Of a DNA stretch of 64,000 nucleotides, positions 37,150 through 49,166 are shown in pieces. The position numbers were made by a program, and so were the translations under genes. Origin of the DNA: Paragorgia papillata (Eukaryota > Cnidaria > Anthozoa > Scleralcyonacea > Coralliidae); NCBI GenBank assembly GCA_035771165.1, contig JAWNZC010000320.1, positions 1,530,001-1,594,000 of the forward strand, read 5' to 3'. The stretch's first letter is position 1. Every line of letters starts with the position of its first letter. The notes beneath the pieces were generated by a model, which was not told the DNA's origin, did no database searches, and saw nothing but the letters and a program-made list of their open reading frames with translations.

Positions 37150-38505
37150 ATTTTACCCCAAGTACGGATTGTGCAATATGCGAACATCCAAACCACGATC
37201 GAGAATCGCATAGAAAATTGGCCACTTTCATGGGGCAGTTCGCAGGGCACGTGCGTGCTGGCTCAAGTGAGTTGTCGGCCGAGCTTGATGAAATTAAATT
37301 TACTAAATTCTAAACGCATGCAGCACACACACAAAACAAGAACAAGTGAACTGTCCATATATAGCCAAAACAAAGAAAAAATTAGTAGTTGAGATATTTA
37401 TTCATCCTCCATAATTGATTGGGTTTGTTTATGTCAACTCGTCACTTCCTCAGTCGTCAAGTACACTTTTCACGACTGATTCGAACTTTAAAATCCATTT
37501 TAAAGGTCAATTGGGTACACACATCTGCCAAAAAAAAAACCCGACTTCTTTTGGGGGTAGTAAACGGCGTCAACAAACAACAGATTTTAGTCATTTAACA
37601 CAGAAGTTTACGATACTAGATCGCACCTTGTTCTTCGTCTAATTTTTCCGCCATATTTCATTTCAAGTCAGCAAATGCTTGATATCCTGCATTATTATAT
37701 AGCATGCTATCGGATATGAGCTTTTGCGTAATCTGATTGGTTCCCTACTACCAGGCTATCAGATCATATCCTACTAGTAGAGGAAAAACAAGATGGCGGC
37801 ATGTTTTTTTAAACTGCTGAAAAGAGTTGAAATTGACGGATTTTTATACAGAAAAACATCAACACCCTCAAACCAATGTATAAAAAAACAACATTGTGTA
37901 AAAATACATTAACAAATACACAATTTAGCATGTCAAATGGTAAAATTCAGCTAAAAATTACGTCTTTTTACTTCAGAAACACGACTAAATTAGCGGGTTG
38001 ATATTAATTTGTTGCCAAACAAAGAAACTCACGGTTAAAATCAAGCTTACAACACACATTTCGTAGGAGATCACCAGTAAAGAGACTTTTTCATTTAGAT
38101 AAGCATTTGGAGTAGTAAAAAGCATGTTCTTTTTCAAAAACAACCAACTAAGTAATTTAGTTTCACTGCCGAACGTGTTTCAGTTTCATTTTTGCATGAA
38201 ATCAAAACCTTTTTCACGACAGCAACGCTAATATAAACAACTGACCCACCTTTTGACTTCATAAAGGTACCTTTTAATCTTTTTTGTTGATCTGCTTAAC
38301 ACATTTTTTGCCTCTCGAGCAACATTTATGCAACATTTCACTGAAGCTGTTTGAAGCTGTTTGCCGAACAGCTCAGCTAGAAACTCTATGTGAATGCATC
38401 ATTACGCATGGCGGAAGTATTAGTTGCCTATGCCGGAAGTTTGTCGTTTCAAACATTTCGCTGTTTTCAAACATTTTGTTTCTTGTACAGTGCTTGGCTA
38501 TATAA
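37150..38505. other. No recognisable gene
   Basis: AT-rich. A plus-strand frame crosses the element end at 37149 and continues as DCAICEHPNHDRESHRKLA to 37313; it has Cys and His residues but no zinc motif I can name. AACAAGATGGCGGCATG at 37788 looks like repeat edge. Confidence 0.3.
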
Positions 38506-38507
38506 TA

Positions 38508-38616
38508 AAACAGTTATACCATTCGCTCTCGTCGTATACGAACTAATAGCCAACTCGGCGAAGCGCCTCGTTGGCTATGAGCTCATATACGACTCGAGCT
38601 CATGGTATAACTGTTA
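38508..38616. repeat. Hairpin of about 109 bp
   Basis: AACAGTTATACCA and TGGTATAACTGTT at the ends, TCGTATACGA/GCTCATATACGA inside and GCCAACTCGGCGAAGCGCCT in the loop. Nearly the whole length can pair. It is probably the end of a non-autonomous element. Confidence 0.8.
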
Positions 38617-40030
38617 AATATCCCTAGTAACCTCTTCAATGGATCCATTATTTTCCTTTATCTTCACTTATTTTATCGTATGAACCCACATGTACCACAA
38701 CGCTCCTTCGCTCCTGATTCATCTCGCGCCAGCCTCGCTTGGTCTCGCGTGTATTGATGACGTTTACACGCATGCGCAAGATATTCGTTCTACGCATGCG
38801 TAGCTAATCCATGTCAACCTAGATTAGATCCCAGTCGACATCCGCAATTTCCGAGAGTTGTGGTTAGGTTTAGGGCCATGGGGAGTTGTGGTTAGATTTA
38901 GGGTTGCTGTGGGGAGGCGTTGTGGTTAGGTTTAGGGCCAGGTTTACAGGTGGATGTCAGGGTTGGGTGGGAGCGGGATTTAATTTCTTTAATATTCAGG
39001 ATTATCCTCAATCTCATGGATAATCCATGAGAGGATATGCTGGTCCTGTGCTCTTTTTTTGAAGTGTATAAAAAGGTACAGGATGAATTGTAGACTAATC
39101 TCGTACCCAGACTCAATCAACGATCTGTCCCTATGAGGGGTCTATACTTCATGTCAACCTCGTTCCCAGGGCCTTTTTAAAATTGAGAGGGCAGGAAAAG
39201 GTCCTGGCATCGGCTGGTCACAGCACCCAGAAATACTGGGAACAAAGATCCCTTCATCAGGGTCTTCACTCGAAACGTTAGAAACTATGTTCCATATTTT
39301 CGGCAGTACTCAAACCTTGCTATATTTCAATCAAAATACTTCCCGGTAATGTATTATCCTAGAGCCTTCGTTTGTGTACGGTGAAGGCTCCAGATGGGTA
39401 CGAGATTGGACCATAGATATAGTCCTGAGGTATAGATTGTGGACTCACAACAGGATCACTGTTTCGATAATGTCCCCACTGTGGAGCTCCAAAAAGGTGG
39501 CTCACTGGGCTAAACCAAGATTGTGGCTGACGTGACCAAGTTGGCAAAAGCCAAGAGGGAGCTTTTTGAGAAAATTACTGCTTTGAATTAACAGAAAGAA
39601 GAATACATTCAAGACAGAAGTATTTTTGATAGTTTTGGTTGGCAATTAAAGCCATTCGTCAGAGTTAATGACCAGTCGTGGGGCAGTGTTTTGCTGAATT
39701 TGGCAATCTACATCAATAATAAACAAAAGTATCTTAACAAAAGTATTTATACAATACACTCAGGTTATCTTAAGGGAATTTAAGCTGAAAAACGAGTTAA
39801 ATAAAAGCAAGAAGTTCCACCGCTGAAAATATATATATATATATTTGACCGATCCAAAATTTGCACATTACGAATTGAAACAAATATTTTTTTTCCGAAC
39901 ATACTGATGGTGTCGAGGTTCTCGACAGGCTTGAAACAAATCTTTACAGTTAGTTTTTCTTGAGAGTCACTCAAAGTGACTTGTCCCGTTAGGGTCACTT
40001 GAACTTTTGCCCGGTTGAGCCGCCATCTTG
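38617..40030. other. Repeat fragments, no gene
   Basis: Repeated GTTGTGGTTAGGTTTAGGG near 38860-38940, a CTCGTTCCCAGGGCC unit near 39160, and a diverged CGAAACGTTAGAAACT repeat near 39270. No splice-bounded open frame is convincing. Confidence 0.45.
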
Positions 40031-40035
40031 GATAA

Positions 40036-41280
40036 TAAAAATGGAAACTTTATTAAATAATTAGATAATAATTAGTCTTTTTAGATAATATACAATTGTA
40101 AATCTCGCTTATTTAAGGTAATTTACAATCGGCTACTTGAATCAACACTAACAATATATAACTAATAACTATATATAACAACATAAAACAAATATACAGT
40201 ACAATAGTTTTAAAAAGTTAGCAGTTCAGGTTTTTTCCATTCCTTGTTTCGGCAACAGAATATGTAATAGGTGGTTCTGATTGCGATCGTCGTCATTCTA
40301 TTAATACAATATTTTTGGTGAGTCTTGTCTTTTAGATCATTCAGCATTTCTATGAATGTAGAACATTCTGCTGCAAAGACACCAAGGCAGCTAACCGATA
40401 GGTTTACAAATTTAACTGATCTGAATTGTTCACTTTGACTTTGTTCCCTTATTAATTCTGAATATTTGGATTTTTTACGATCGACGTTGTTTTGAAGATT
40501 TGACTCAAAACCAGCAGTCAGTTCAACAATGTAGAGGCATCCAGTACTTGGAATTGATAGGAGCAAGTCTGGACGGTATGTGTCACCAGTTATTATGGAT
40601 GGACTTTTATAACCTGGAAGATCAACATAAAGACTTGAACCACTTACGGTCTGTAGGGTCGTTTCGAGAAAGTTCAAGATAGAGTCGTGTCTCCATGTAA
40701 ATCGTTCCAGGTACGACTGGCAACCTGCCACTACGTGAAGAAGAGTTTCTGGAGCCAGACAAAGAGAACAATCTGAAGTTGGAACAATCTTTTTTGGCAT
40801 TGGGTGAATTTGACAGATGGAGGACAAATATTAAGACCAAATTTGTTTCTGGTTAGGTAGACAGTACTAAGTGTTCCGGTATTTCAAGCCATTTACGAAA
40901 ATAACTGTTCGCTATAGAATCAATGTTCTCTGAAATCCAAGTTTTTGATAAAGTAGTAACAGTAAAATGCCAGGATATTTTGGATAAAACATAGCGACTG
41001 TACAAGAGGATTTTAGTTTTTTGGATGTAGTGGCTTGGAATCAATATCAGTCATTAGTTCGTCAATGAGGGAGGTGAGTTCAGACTTGTGTTGTTGATCG
41101 GACATATTGAAATCAAAGTATCTTCCTAAATATTGAAAATACTCCCCAATTTTGGTCGCTGGAATTAGTTGATTATTAATGAGGAGTTTCGGTAGATATT
41201 GGATGGATTTTGTTACAGCTTTTTTAATGCCAAAAGTACTACACTTATCAATCCGTATAATCATGTTGGACCATTGGACC
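40036..41280 (-). mobile_element. R2-type LINE, 5'-truncated 3' part
   Basis: Minus strand: end of reverse transcriptase (41282-40853, with a frameshift near 41030), a zinc knuckle, then a restriction-like endonuclease (40827-40210), and an AT-rich 3' UTR to about 40036. The order RT, CCHC knuckle, C-terminal PD-D/E-xK endonuclease is specific to R2/NeSL/R4-group LINEs. It is cut at its 5' side by the tail of another LINE. Confidence 0.85.
40210..40827 (-). pseudogene. R2-type zinc knuckle and restriction-like endonuclease
   Basis: 205 codons. CSLCLAPETLLHVVAGC forms the CCHC knuckle at residues 20-36, followed by WRHDSILNFL; the endonuclease signature is YRPDLLLSIPSTGCLYIVEL (RPD...E at about residues 84-103) and then T. 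In the family this domain nicks the target for target-primed reverse transcription. The reading frame is intact in this part, but the upstream RT is frameshifted. Confidence 0.85.

Positions 41281-41282
<2 letters not shown>
40853..41282 (-). pseudogene. R2-type RT C-terminal segment, frameshifted
   Basis: Two overlapping frames: 41282-41013 has MIIRIDKCSTFGIKKAVTKS, YLPKLLINNQLIP and YLGRYFDFNMS; 41044-40853 has KILLYSRYVLSKISWHFTV and RKWLEIPEHLVLST. Both match the region after the YADD box in R2-like elements. The catalytic palm is lost to 5' truncation. Confidence 0.8.

Positions 41283-41338
<56 letters not shown>
41281..41338. repeat. (AAT)n, LINE tail on minus strand
   Basis: About 19 AAT units; on the minus strand an (ATT)n tail ending the LINE fragment at 41339-41700 and abutting the R2-type LINE. 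Confidence 0.93.
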
Positions 41339-41339
<1 letters not shown>

Positions 41340-41700
41340 TTTATTGAAGTGTCTATGTATTTAGCCTTAACAGACTAATTGGGGACACTATTTAAGATAC
41401 TTAATTATTTAAATAAAAACTATGTACAATACTATATACTTAATCCTATATATACATTAATCAGATATATACAGAGTGTAAAATTGTGAAATGCAAAGAT
41501 TGCAACATTTGTTATTGTTGCCAATAATCTAAGGCCGGAGAGATCTTGTTTTCTAATATTATTCCCCATAGTGGGCCCGACCAGGGCCTGTCTCCAGAAC
41601 CGGGTCGGCAATCTATACCTCCTTTATGTATTGATTGGACCTCAGAGATTGGACAGTGCACGGCTACGTGTAAACAGGCAGTAATACCGCACAAATTCGA
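41339..41700 (-). mobile_element. LINE 3' end (second element)
   Basis: Minus strand: a last frame with GSGDRPWSGPLWGIILENKI and SPALDYWQQ then stop at about 41512, followed by an AT-rich UTR and (ATT)n. 5' truncated. The clade cannot be fixed from this piece. Confidence 0.6.
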
Positions 41701-42394
41701 TTTTTTTTTTACATTATATTTTTTGTTTTTTATTCATTTTATTTTTATGTATTGATTTTTATCTTAGTTTTGTAATTTCCATTTTAATAATTTACCTCGC
41801 ATACTGAACAAGAAATAACCTGTATAAAGATTGTTGATAGTAAATAATAATAAAGCACTCAGTTTCACATTCGTCCATTACCGTGTAAACATAGTCTTAT
41901 GTCGATACTTTATGTTGGAACATGGCTGCCATAAGAGTCTTTATGCTTAAAAACCAAGCTTCAATAATACATGTTTAGGCAGTGCGGTGAAGGGACAACT
42001 ATGTCAAATCGTAAAGGAAACCGCCTATTATAAAAAACAAAATAGTTAATGCCGACGTTTCAAAACGTGTGACGAGTGTTGGAGAGTCAAAAAGGCAATT
42101 TAATTAATTGTTAGTTTTAACTTTTATCTAATTATTAAAATCGAAGACAGAAAAAGACAATTTTTTCTTCGTTGTTTTGCGTTTTTGTCCTATATACTTG
42201 GCTTATGCTAGATTTTAAAGAACAAAATACTGAAGTTTAATTTCAAAATGTATGTTGAGTGTTTGTGGGTAAATAGAAAATCTTAGACATAAACTAGCTA
42301 TATTTTTAATAAAGAACAAAACACCAACGTTTCAAAGCCGCTGATGTGCGTCGTCTGTCCAGTGTTTGGAAGTCAAGAAACCAATTATGCGCGA
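41701..42394. other. No recognisable gene
   Basis: AT-rich, with two related passages (around 42055-42120 and 42325-42385, TTTCAAA.CG.TGA.G.G) that suggest a decayed repeat. Confidence 0.35.
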
Positions 42395-42655
42395 GGGTGT
42401 TCATATGATCTCGGTTATAACCGGGCTGGTCCGCCTCACACTTATTTCCCTATTAAAATTTCGTTGTGTGTTCTTATGAGAAACCGAGTGCCGAGATCTT
42501 GGTGACTGATGTCTATACACGGATTGTCAGACAAGCTAATTTTATTCATGATTTCAGCTCGCTATAGGCGGGATGAAAACTACCATATGAACACAAAACA
42601 GACTTCGTCCCGCTTACCGGTCCAGCCCGCTTACCGGGATCATGTGAACACCCTT
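42395..42655. mobile_element. Palindromic MITE (AGGGTGTTCATATGATC ends)
   Basis: AGGGTGTTCATATGATC at the left and GATCATGTGAACACCCTT at the right; inner CCGGGCTGGTCC pairs with GGTCCAGCCCG. The GTGTTCA..TGA end is of the same general style as the GTTTACATG MITEs. Confidence 0.82.
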
Positions 42656-42659
42656 AGAG

Positions 42660-45200
42660 TCATCAAGCATTAAACTGTCAATTAAAAAACCAGGAAAGTC
42701 TTGCCGAAGTCATTAATAGCCCAAACAAAGAAAATCTCATTAATATGCTACTAACCACGCGTAGCATGCGTGTAGACGTAGCGTGGCTTGCGATTTTATT
42801 CATTCGCTTGCCGCTTCCATCTAACTCTATTCTCAGTAAACAGTATGTGATTGTGTTTCCTAGCCTTTCAGGTTGTCTTGAAAGGTAATGTATCTTCAAT
42901 GGGTTATAAACTTCTTGTCGAATTGTTAAGCATTGTACAGTATACTACTAAATATATATATATATATATAATTATAGAGTGTTGACATAACCGAGATTCC
43001 AAATTATGCTCTTTCGTCGACGAAGAAGAAGTCGAGGGAAGTCAGTTCGGTAGGTAGAAGATAAAGGTCTTCTGCATGAGTCGGCATAACTTTGTCAAAA
43101 AAAACAAAAAAACAGGACGGCGCCAGAATAAGAGTGACTTTAATTCAGTCTCATACCGACCTACGGTACCAATCCAAATTTCCATGTTGACGATGCCATA
43201 GTCTGTGTGTCAAGTCAATAAAGAATCGATTGAAAATGAGAAAGTGTAATGGCGAGGTTTTCCCACCAAGTTGAAGAGAGATAAACCGACAGAGTATACT
43301 GATCAAATATCAGATGGACGAAGCAAAGCTGAAACAAATCATTAGCATGAAAAATTCAGGTAAATATATATGCTCATAATTACTATTCATTTCTGCAATA
43401 CCTGTAACTGCTTAAATAAGAAATCCGGGCGATTTTTAAAACGAGATTTTAACAGGAAGCCTTTATTCGAGCAGGGCCTTGGATATAAGGCCTTCTTCTT
43501 TTGAGATACAAATTAAACAGTCGCGCCATTTTCTGAAGGCTGATTTCCAGTCAGTGGAATTTTGCGAGCGGGCGGAATTTTTCTTTGTCTTTTGTGCTCT
43601 GAATTAGATTAGTTCCGCTCGAGAGCTCACAAGACAAAGATTTCTTCAAAACGATTATGAGAAAGGAAGGGGACCGATACTAATCGAGCTGAGCATTTAT
43701 TTCCTTGAAAATATCTGGGGGGGGTTTATTCGAGAAGGGGCTTCAGGAGCTTCTATTCGAGCATTTACGGTATTGCCAGATATTTATCCAGCGATACAGG
43801 GCTCTTTTCGTCTATAACGTTCTCTTATACTAGCAGTTGTTTCACTGTTAAATTTGCTATGCGACAAACTTCTTTGATGCATTCTATACTGCTCGTATTT
43901 AGTTATAATTCCGCTGTATTCGCCCCGGTTAGTGTGGTATTGCGGCCGTTTTCCGCTTGACTATAAAATTGCTCAGAATTCAAAGTCGTTTTGATTTCAC
44001 CTCAAAGTCAAAGTTGATTAGCTTCAAATTCAAATTCGCTTTATCTCTAATCATAGATAATGGAAGGGGAACTGGATAGGAAACTTAAAACGATGTTACG
44101 AAACCGGAAACGATGAGGCATTTTCGTGGTCCCACATGGCTAAATCAGACATTACTGAACTTAAGTATATTACACTATTGTTTAATTTCAGCAACAGCTG
44201 ATCGTGGCCATATGGGCCCTTCCATTGGGTGCGTTAAGGCTCTTTTCTAGTCATCGCAAAAACCAGCGATGTTTGCATCTAATTTAAAACAACTCGCAGT
44301 GCTTGTTTTCACGTTGTGAGTTCTTTTTGGTGAGATACAAGTACTCGCAACAAGCTGAGAACTAGTTTCTGCACCGTGTTGGCCATTTAGTATTTTATTC
44401 TGGCTAACGCCAGACGATTTTACTCGTCAATGGAAAATGTCTGGTGGTGAAAGGGTTAAGACGTGTTAGCCGGTGATTGGCCGCTTTGCATGGAGAACAG
44501 CTAAGGTGCACGTGATTGGTCGTCCGCATAATTATTAGGAATTGTGCTAAAAAATGGTGCTGTCGGCCTCGTTGTTTTGTGGAATTCTCGAAGAAAAAGA
44601 CTTGTTCAAATAATGTTGGTCACGATGATAAGGCTAAGCTTTCCTAAGACTTCAATTCTGTAGTGACTTGGTTAAGTCCGCGTTGTCTTTACAACGTAAC
44701 ATCAACAAATGCTTTTTCTACGTTGTCATGCAAACAGGGCGCTTCTATAGACGTATATAAGCGCCCTGTTGTCAACAGAGTCACGACGGCGCGAAAATTC
44801 TTTTTGGGACTGCAGGCGTAAAAGCTCTATATATTTGACATGAAATTATATTGTTTAAACACGTAGCCGTAGTTGTTGTGTTTTCTCATTAAAGTCCCTA
44901 ATACTCTGAACTGTGCGAACCACGAATATGGGAAAATTAGCTGGAGAAAGAGAGTTATTAAGACCCATGCACCTGATCCCTTTATTGAGATTTGCCCGTG
45001 TTCAAATGGCGACCGCTTCATGAACTTAATAAACCGAATAAGAACCAGTACTAAATATAAGTATATAACATACCCTATTTGCGAGAATATGTTTATCTTT
45101 AGCTTTTGTAATTAAGGGATTGAATCCCAACTCCAACCATTGGTTTTTTTGCTCTTCTCAATCTGATAAAGCAATTTTGTTCAAATTGTCAGTTTATATC
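42660..45200. other. No recognisable gene
   Basis: AT-rich with a (TA)n run at 42953-42970. GTATTTTATTCTGGCTAACG at 44392 is the same interspersed unit found at 6600 and 29530 in the duplicated segment. GGGCGCTT...AAGCGCCC at 44738-44767 is a short hairpin. Confidence 0.4.
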
Positions 45201-45214
45201 TTTACACCGTTAGC

Positions 45215-45345
45215 TCAGATGAAACGTATATTAAGTCTATCTTATTTGAAAGAACATTTAAAATGTATGACAAAGTAACATCTTTTGCGGTTTCTCGTTC
45301 CCTTGCTTCATTGTTGAGATATTTCAGTTTGTTTGTTAGGCAAAT
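45215..45345. mobile_element. piggyBac-like MITE fragment
   Basis: Left half of the 23351-23716 family (TAACATCTTTTGCGGTTTCT, TTGTTGAGATATTTCAGTTT); right half absent. Confidence 0.7.
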
Positions 45346-45702
45346 TAAACAACTTGACATCTATGACATAGCGAAGACCATTTTAACCCTTTCTTGTCCG
45401 GTTAAAAAACCAGTCACAGCAGGTGGTCTAACTGGTCTTGGCAATTTGTGAATTAACATGGGATAATAACACAAAAATAATACCAATATTTCATTTGAAT
45501 TACTATTCAAATTTTGGGTATTGTCAGGCAACCCGTTTTGCAAATTATGCTAATTTATGCTAAATATTATAATCTATAACAAAATGTTAAATATTTAAAC
45601 AATAAATGACTTTACCAACAAACTTTGTAGAATTAAAATGAAAAGCAACATTTCACAAATTCAAAGCGAAAAAATTAAAGCAATACAATTCAATACATAT
45701 AT

Positions 45703-45835
45703 GTTATTTACCGGCTGGGAGGTCCGTATAGAAAAATATTTGCCCGAGGTCTTAAAAAAGGCCCGAGGCCGAGGGACATTTTTGAGACCGAGGGCAAATA
45801 TTTTTCTATACGGACCGACCAAAACGGTAAATAAC
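45703..45835. repeat. Near-perfect hairpin (133 bp)
   Basis: GTTATTTACCGG...GGTCCGTATAGAAAAATATT pairs with its inverse at 45795-45835; the loop is rich in GGCCCGAGG. Likely a small foldback element. Confidence 0.85.
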
Positions 45836-45839
45836 GTTT

Positions 45840-48800
45840 GTTTGTTTTTTGTTACATAATTAGATAAATTAACATAATTGAATTAAGTTGCGTATTCGAG
45901 ATGACATTCACGTGATACTCAAAAGTCCAAAGTTTATCGTTGGACAGTCGTAAACAACTGCCGACATGTAGTCTGACAAGGAAGCTTGGAACCTTTTTTT
46001 GTGATAAAAAAACATTCAAAACTTGAAGATCTATTTACGAAGGGAAGTCAAAATGCAGTCAGTGCTTTTAAAGTTTAGTTGATAATGATACTTCGTCGTT
46101 CTTCTTCGTCGCTTGCTCGTTTTTGGCTGTTCGCTTGGAAAGTCGCTTTCAATATTTGGCTGACTGTATGAAAATTGAAAGTGTGGTCCTCGAGTTTGAA
46201 GACGAAAATGCTTGTAGTAAGCCATTTGTAATTTCAAGTTTCAAAGGACATGATACGATGAGGTTGGCATGTGGAAAATATTTTATTAAAAGGTAAAAAA
46301 TAGTGTAGCGGTTTTGTTGAGTTTTATAGCGGTTGGATAACAGAAGAAAGACAGTTTAGACGTTTAGTGTCAAAAGGTTTCAGCTTTTCTATCTTCTCGT
46401 GGTATGACTTTATAGTATATATACTTCTATATAGTTTCATTTAGTGATTCAAAATACTGTGTTCGCAAGTTTATGTATGTTTTCCCTACCATTTTAAACT
46501 GTTTTGTTTATAAATATCGCTCGTAAATTTTGCTTTGTCACAGTTTCCCAGCGTTTCTTTTAAAATTCACTGTTTACACATGAAGTTGTCAAAACCATTT
46601 GGATAATCACAATCATATGCATCCCCGTAGTCTCTGTTCAATATATTTTTTTCTGTGGCAAGCAAAATTGTTATAAAAATCGATCAATTTTAATGACAGA
46701 ATGAAAAAAAAACTAACTTTTTGAACCGCGGTCCAAGATATCGTGAAATACCGCCCGCTCACGTAGCCAATCAAATTGCAGGAAAGCCTGGGATTCCGCC
46801 CGCTCACGACTAATAAAAAAATAAAACGCAAATATTATATTGATTTTTAAGACCGCCCACTGTGGTTATCCCCCATGGTGCGTCACGCGCGATCATCACT
46901 TGTTTTGGAAATTTACAAATTAAAAAAGAATTATACAAGAACATAAGACCATAATACATCAGCAAGATTGTTTTTAAGTCAGCTATTCAGATTTTAGGTT
47001 ATTTTGCGTGATATTTACTTATGTTTGCCATTACTACGCCGACAAGTCTAGGCAAATTTTGTCCGATAATGGACTGATCGGCCGAGATGGTTTTCGTCAA
47101 ATTTTACCAAATTATTGCTAATCTACGAAATAATTACAACAGACAAATGTTTATACTTACTTTAGGAGTTGTTAGTCTAAATTTTCGTTCGTTTCGCTTA
47201 TATATTGACAAATAATAGCCATTTTTTCTTGTTGAGATACACGTTAAAGATGCGAGATCCGAATAACCGGAAATTTAGGTCGGTGGACTCAGTGCTCTCG
47301 AAATAATTCATGGCATATCGTTATAAATGTCTCATTGTAAAGAGTGATCATTCAGGATCATTTGTGGGTTTTACCGTGCATGTTTCATTTAAAATGTTGA
47401 GCTTTCGACTAGCATACTCGGCTCGTACATTTTATTTATTATTCTCCATGCAAAGCTTCAAACAATATATCTGTTTCTTAATTCGTCTGCCATTTTTGAG
47501 TAAGGTCCATACCTTTGCTATAATCAAACGAAATCACTTCAAATTACATGTTGGTGTGCTGGGAGAAACACATTTACATTTTTAATTTGACGTGATTTCG
47601 TTTGATAATAGCAAAGATATGTAACCTTCCCTAATAACGAATATGCACGTGTGACGTCAAGGTGTTAAATTTGCATATGAAACAACCTCAAATATCGCAA
47701 CAACGAAGCATTTCAAGCAAGAAAACAAAAGGACTTCAGAAGATGTTACCGGACGGGAAAGAATCTACACTAGGAATATCTAATGTATTATATTATTTTG
47801 ATTTTAACAGGGGACGTTTTGGATTTGTGATCTTGTGGGGGAGATACATTATTTCCCTTCAACGCACCGCTTGCAAGCCAGTAAATTATTTTGGTCTTCT
47901 ACTTTGACTTCCAACTCAGAAGTAAGTTTGTTTTTGTATTTTATATTACCTAAAAATTCATATAATGTATGAGGAAAACTCGAAGGAAATCAGTACCATG
48001 TCCGCCGTTTTATATCTGAAAAAATATCCTGATCTATTTTACATCAACTTTAGCTTTGGTTTTCTCGGCTCACTGACAACGTTGTATTTCCAAATTACTA
48101 CGCCAATAACTTACCAAATGGTCGTTTTTTAAGTTATTCAAAATTTTTGCAATACATATTTTATCAAATCTAAAACCCTCGGCTATAGTCTCTTGTTTTA
48201 AATCGAATAAAACATTGCTACTCATGCATGTTTTAAATATTACATGAGTTCTGTTGAGCAATGTTATAGCTGGGTATTGGGTGAATCTATCTGAATGCCT
48301 TTGATTCATAGTTACGTAGAATTAGACGAATTTATATATAATTGTAATTAATATTTTGAGTTTATTCGTTAACGAGGATGAATTTAATATTTATATATAT
48401 AGATTTTCATACCTTGTTCTTGTATTTATAATTCAAAAAGGCTTTTTACACAACAACGAGGCTTGAAAGGTTTGTGTAAGTTATAATAGATACAGTATGA
48501 GCGGTCAAACTGTATGGGACTTACAAGGCGAGCTGAAGTCAAGCGTTGCAAATTCCATACCCTTGCTTTAAATACTGATGTATCTAAATAAGCATGTTTA
48601 CCAATTATTTTGGAGATTCAAGCAATTTTAGCTGCCGAGTAATCGAAGGAAAGGTTTATGCAAACTAGCACGATGCTGTATCTGATTTACAGCATACTAA
48701 TTAGGACTAATTTCTTTTGTCCTTTGTTTATGAATTATTAATGAGTATTTTAAGCACTGGTATACATACAAGAATATGTACTAATTAAACAGCTAGTTTC

Positions 48801-48890
48801 CTGGAAGACGCAATAGGGCTTGTGATTGCGAATAAGCGACTTAAAGATGCATAAACATGCACCCTCGATTTTCATTGCATAGTTCTAGTA
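45840..48890. other. Repeat fragments, no gene
   Basis: 47500-47755 is a diverged piece of the 23351-23716 MITE family (inverted ACGAAATCAC/GTGATTTCGT and CATATGAAACAACC). CCGCCCGCTCACG occurs twice near 46750 and 46797. Nothing coding can be supported. Confidence 0.5.
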
Positions 48891-48892
48891 GC

Positions 48893-49060
48893 TCAATGGT
48901 TAGAGCGTCTGGCTAGCCGCTTCAGTCCCGTCAAGAGCTCATGCGCATGCGGTTTTTGAATATTAACAACTTACGACAGTTTGTTCAGAAGAGCTGAGAA
49001 ATCCTTACTAATTCCAAGCTGAAAATCTTAGACCAGCTGACTAGGCAACTTTATCTTTTC
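48893..49060 (+). repeat. tRNA-derived SINE
   Basis: TAGCTCAATGGTTAGAGCGT is a good tRNA A box; the B box is decayed. The body TGAATATTAACAACTTACGA matches the SINEs at 7015-7195 and 28965-29130. Confidence 0.75.
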
Positions 49061-49070
49061 TTCATCTTAG

Positions 49071-49166
49071 GAAATTCAAGAAAACATGTGGGCGATATCT
49101 TGGAAACGCACTATGAGAGTAAATATTCAAACCAATTTCCCTGAATCATTGAACGGAGTAGCAAAG
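49071..49166 (+). CDS. Candidate exon of an unknown gene
   Basis: Strong acceptor (ttttcttcatcttag) and donor (aag|gtaaag) bound 96 bases, phase 0 on both sides, reading EIQENMWAISWKRTMRVNIQ and TNFPESLNGVAK without stops. I do not recognise it. It starts 10 bases after a SINE, so the polypyrimidine tract may come from the SINE end. It may be a real exon of a plus-strand gene whose other exons I cannot see, or chance. Confidence 0.35.

Noticed and set aside
37011..37313. 100-codon frame with Cys/His residues
   Set aside because: Half of it is the GAAATC array of a transposon end and the rest has no motif I can name; noted only as a fragment.
38860..38945. Interstitial telomere-like repeat (GGTTAGGTTTAGGG)
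   Set aside because: Only a few imperfect occurrences in a GTTGTGGTTAGGTTTAGGG context with irregular spacing; a local repeat, not a telomere array.
48893..48965. tRNA gene
   Set aside because: Good A box but decayed B box and no cloverleaf; the downstream body matches other SINE copies in the window.
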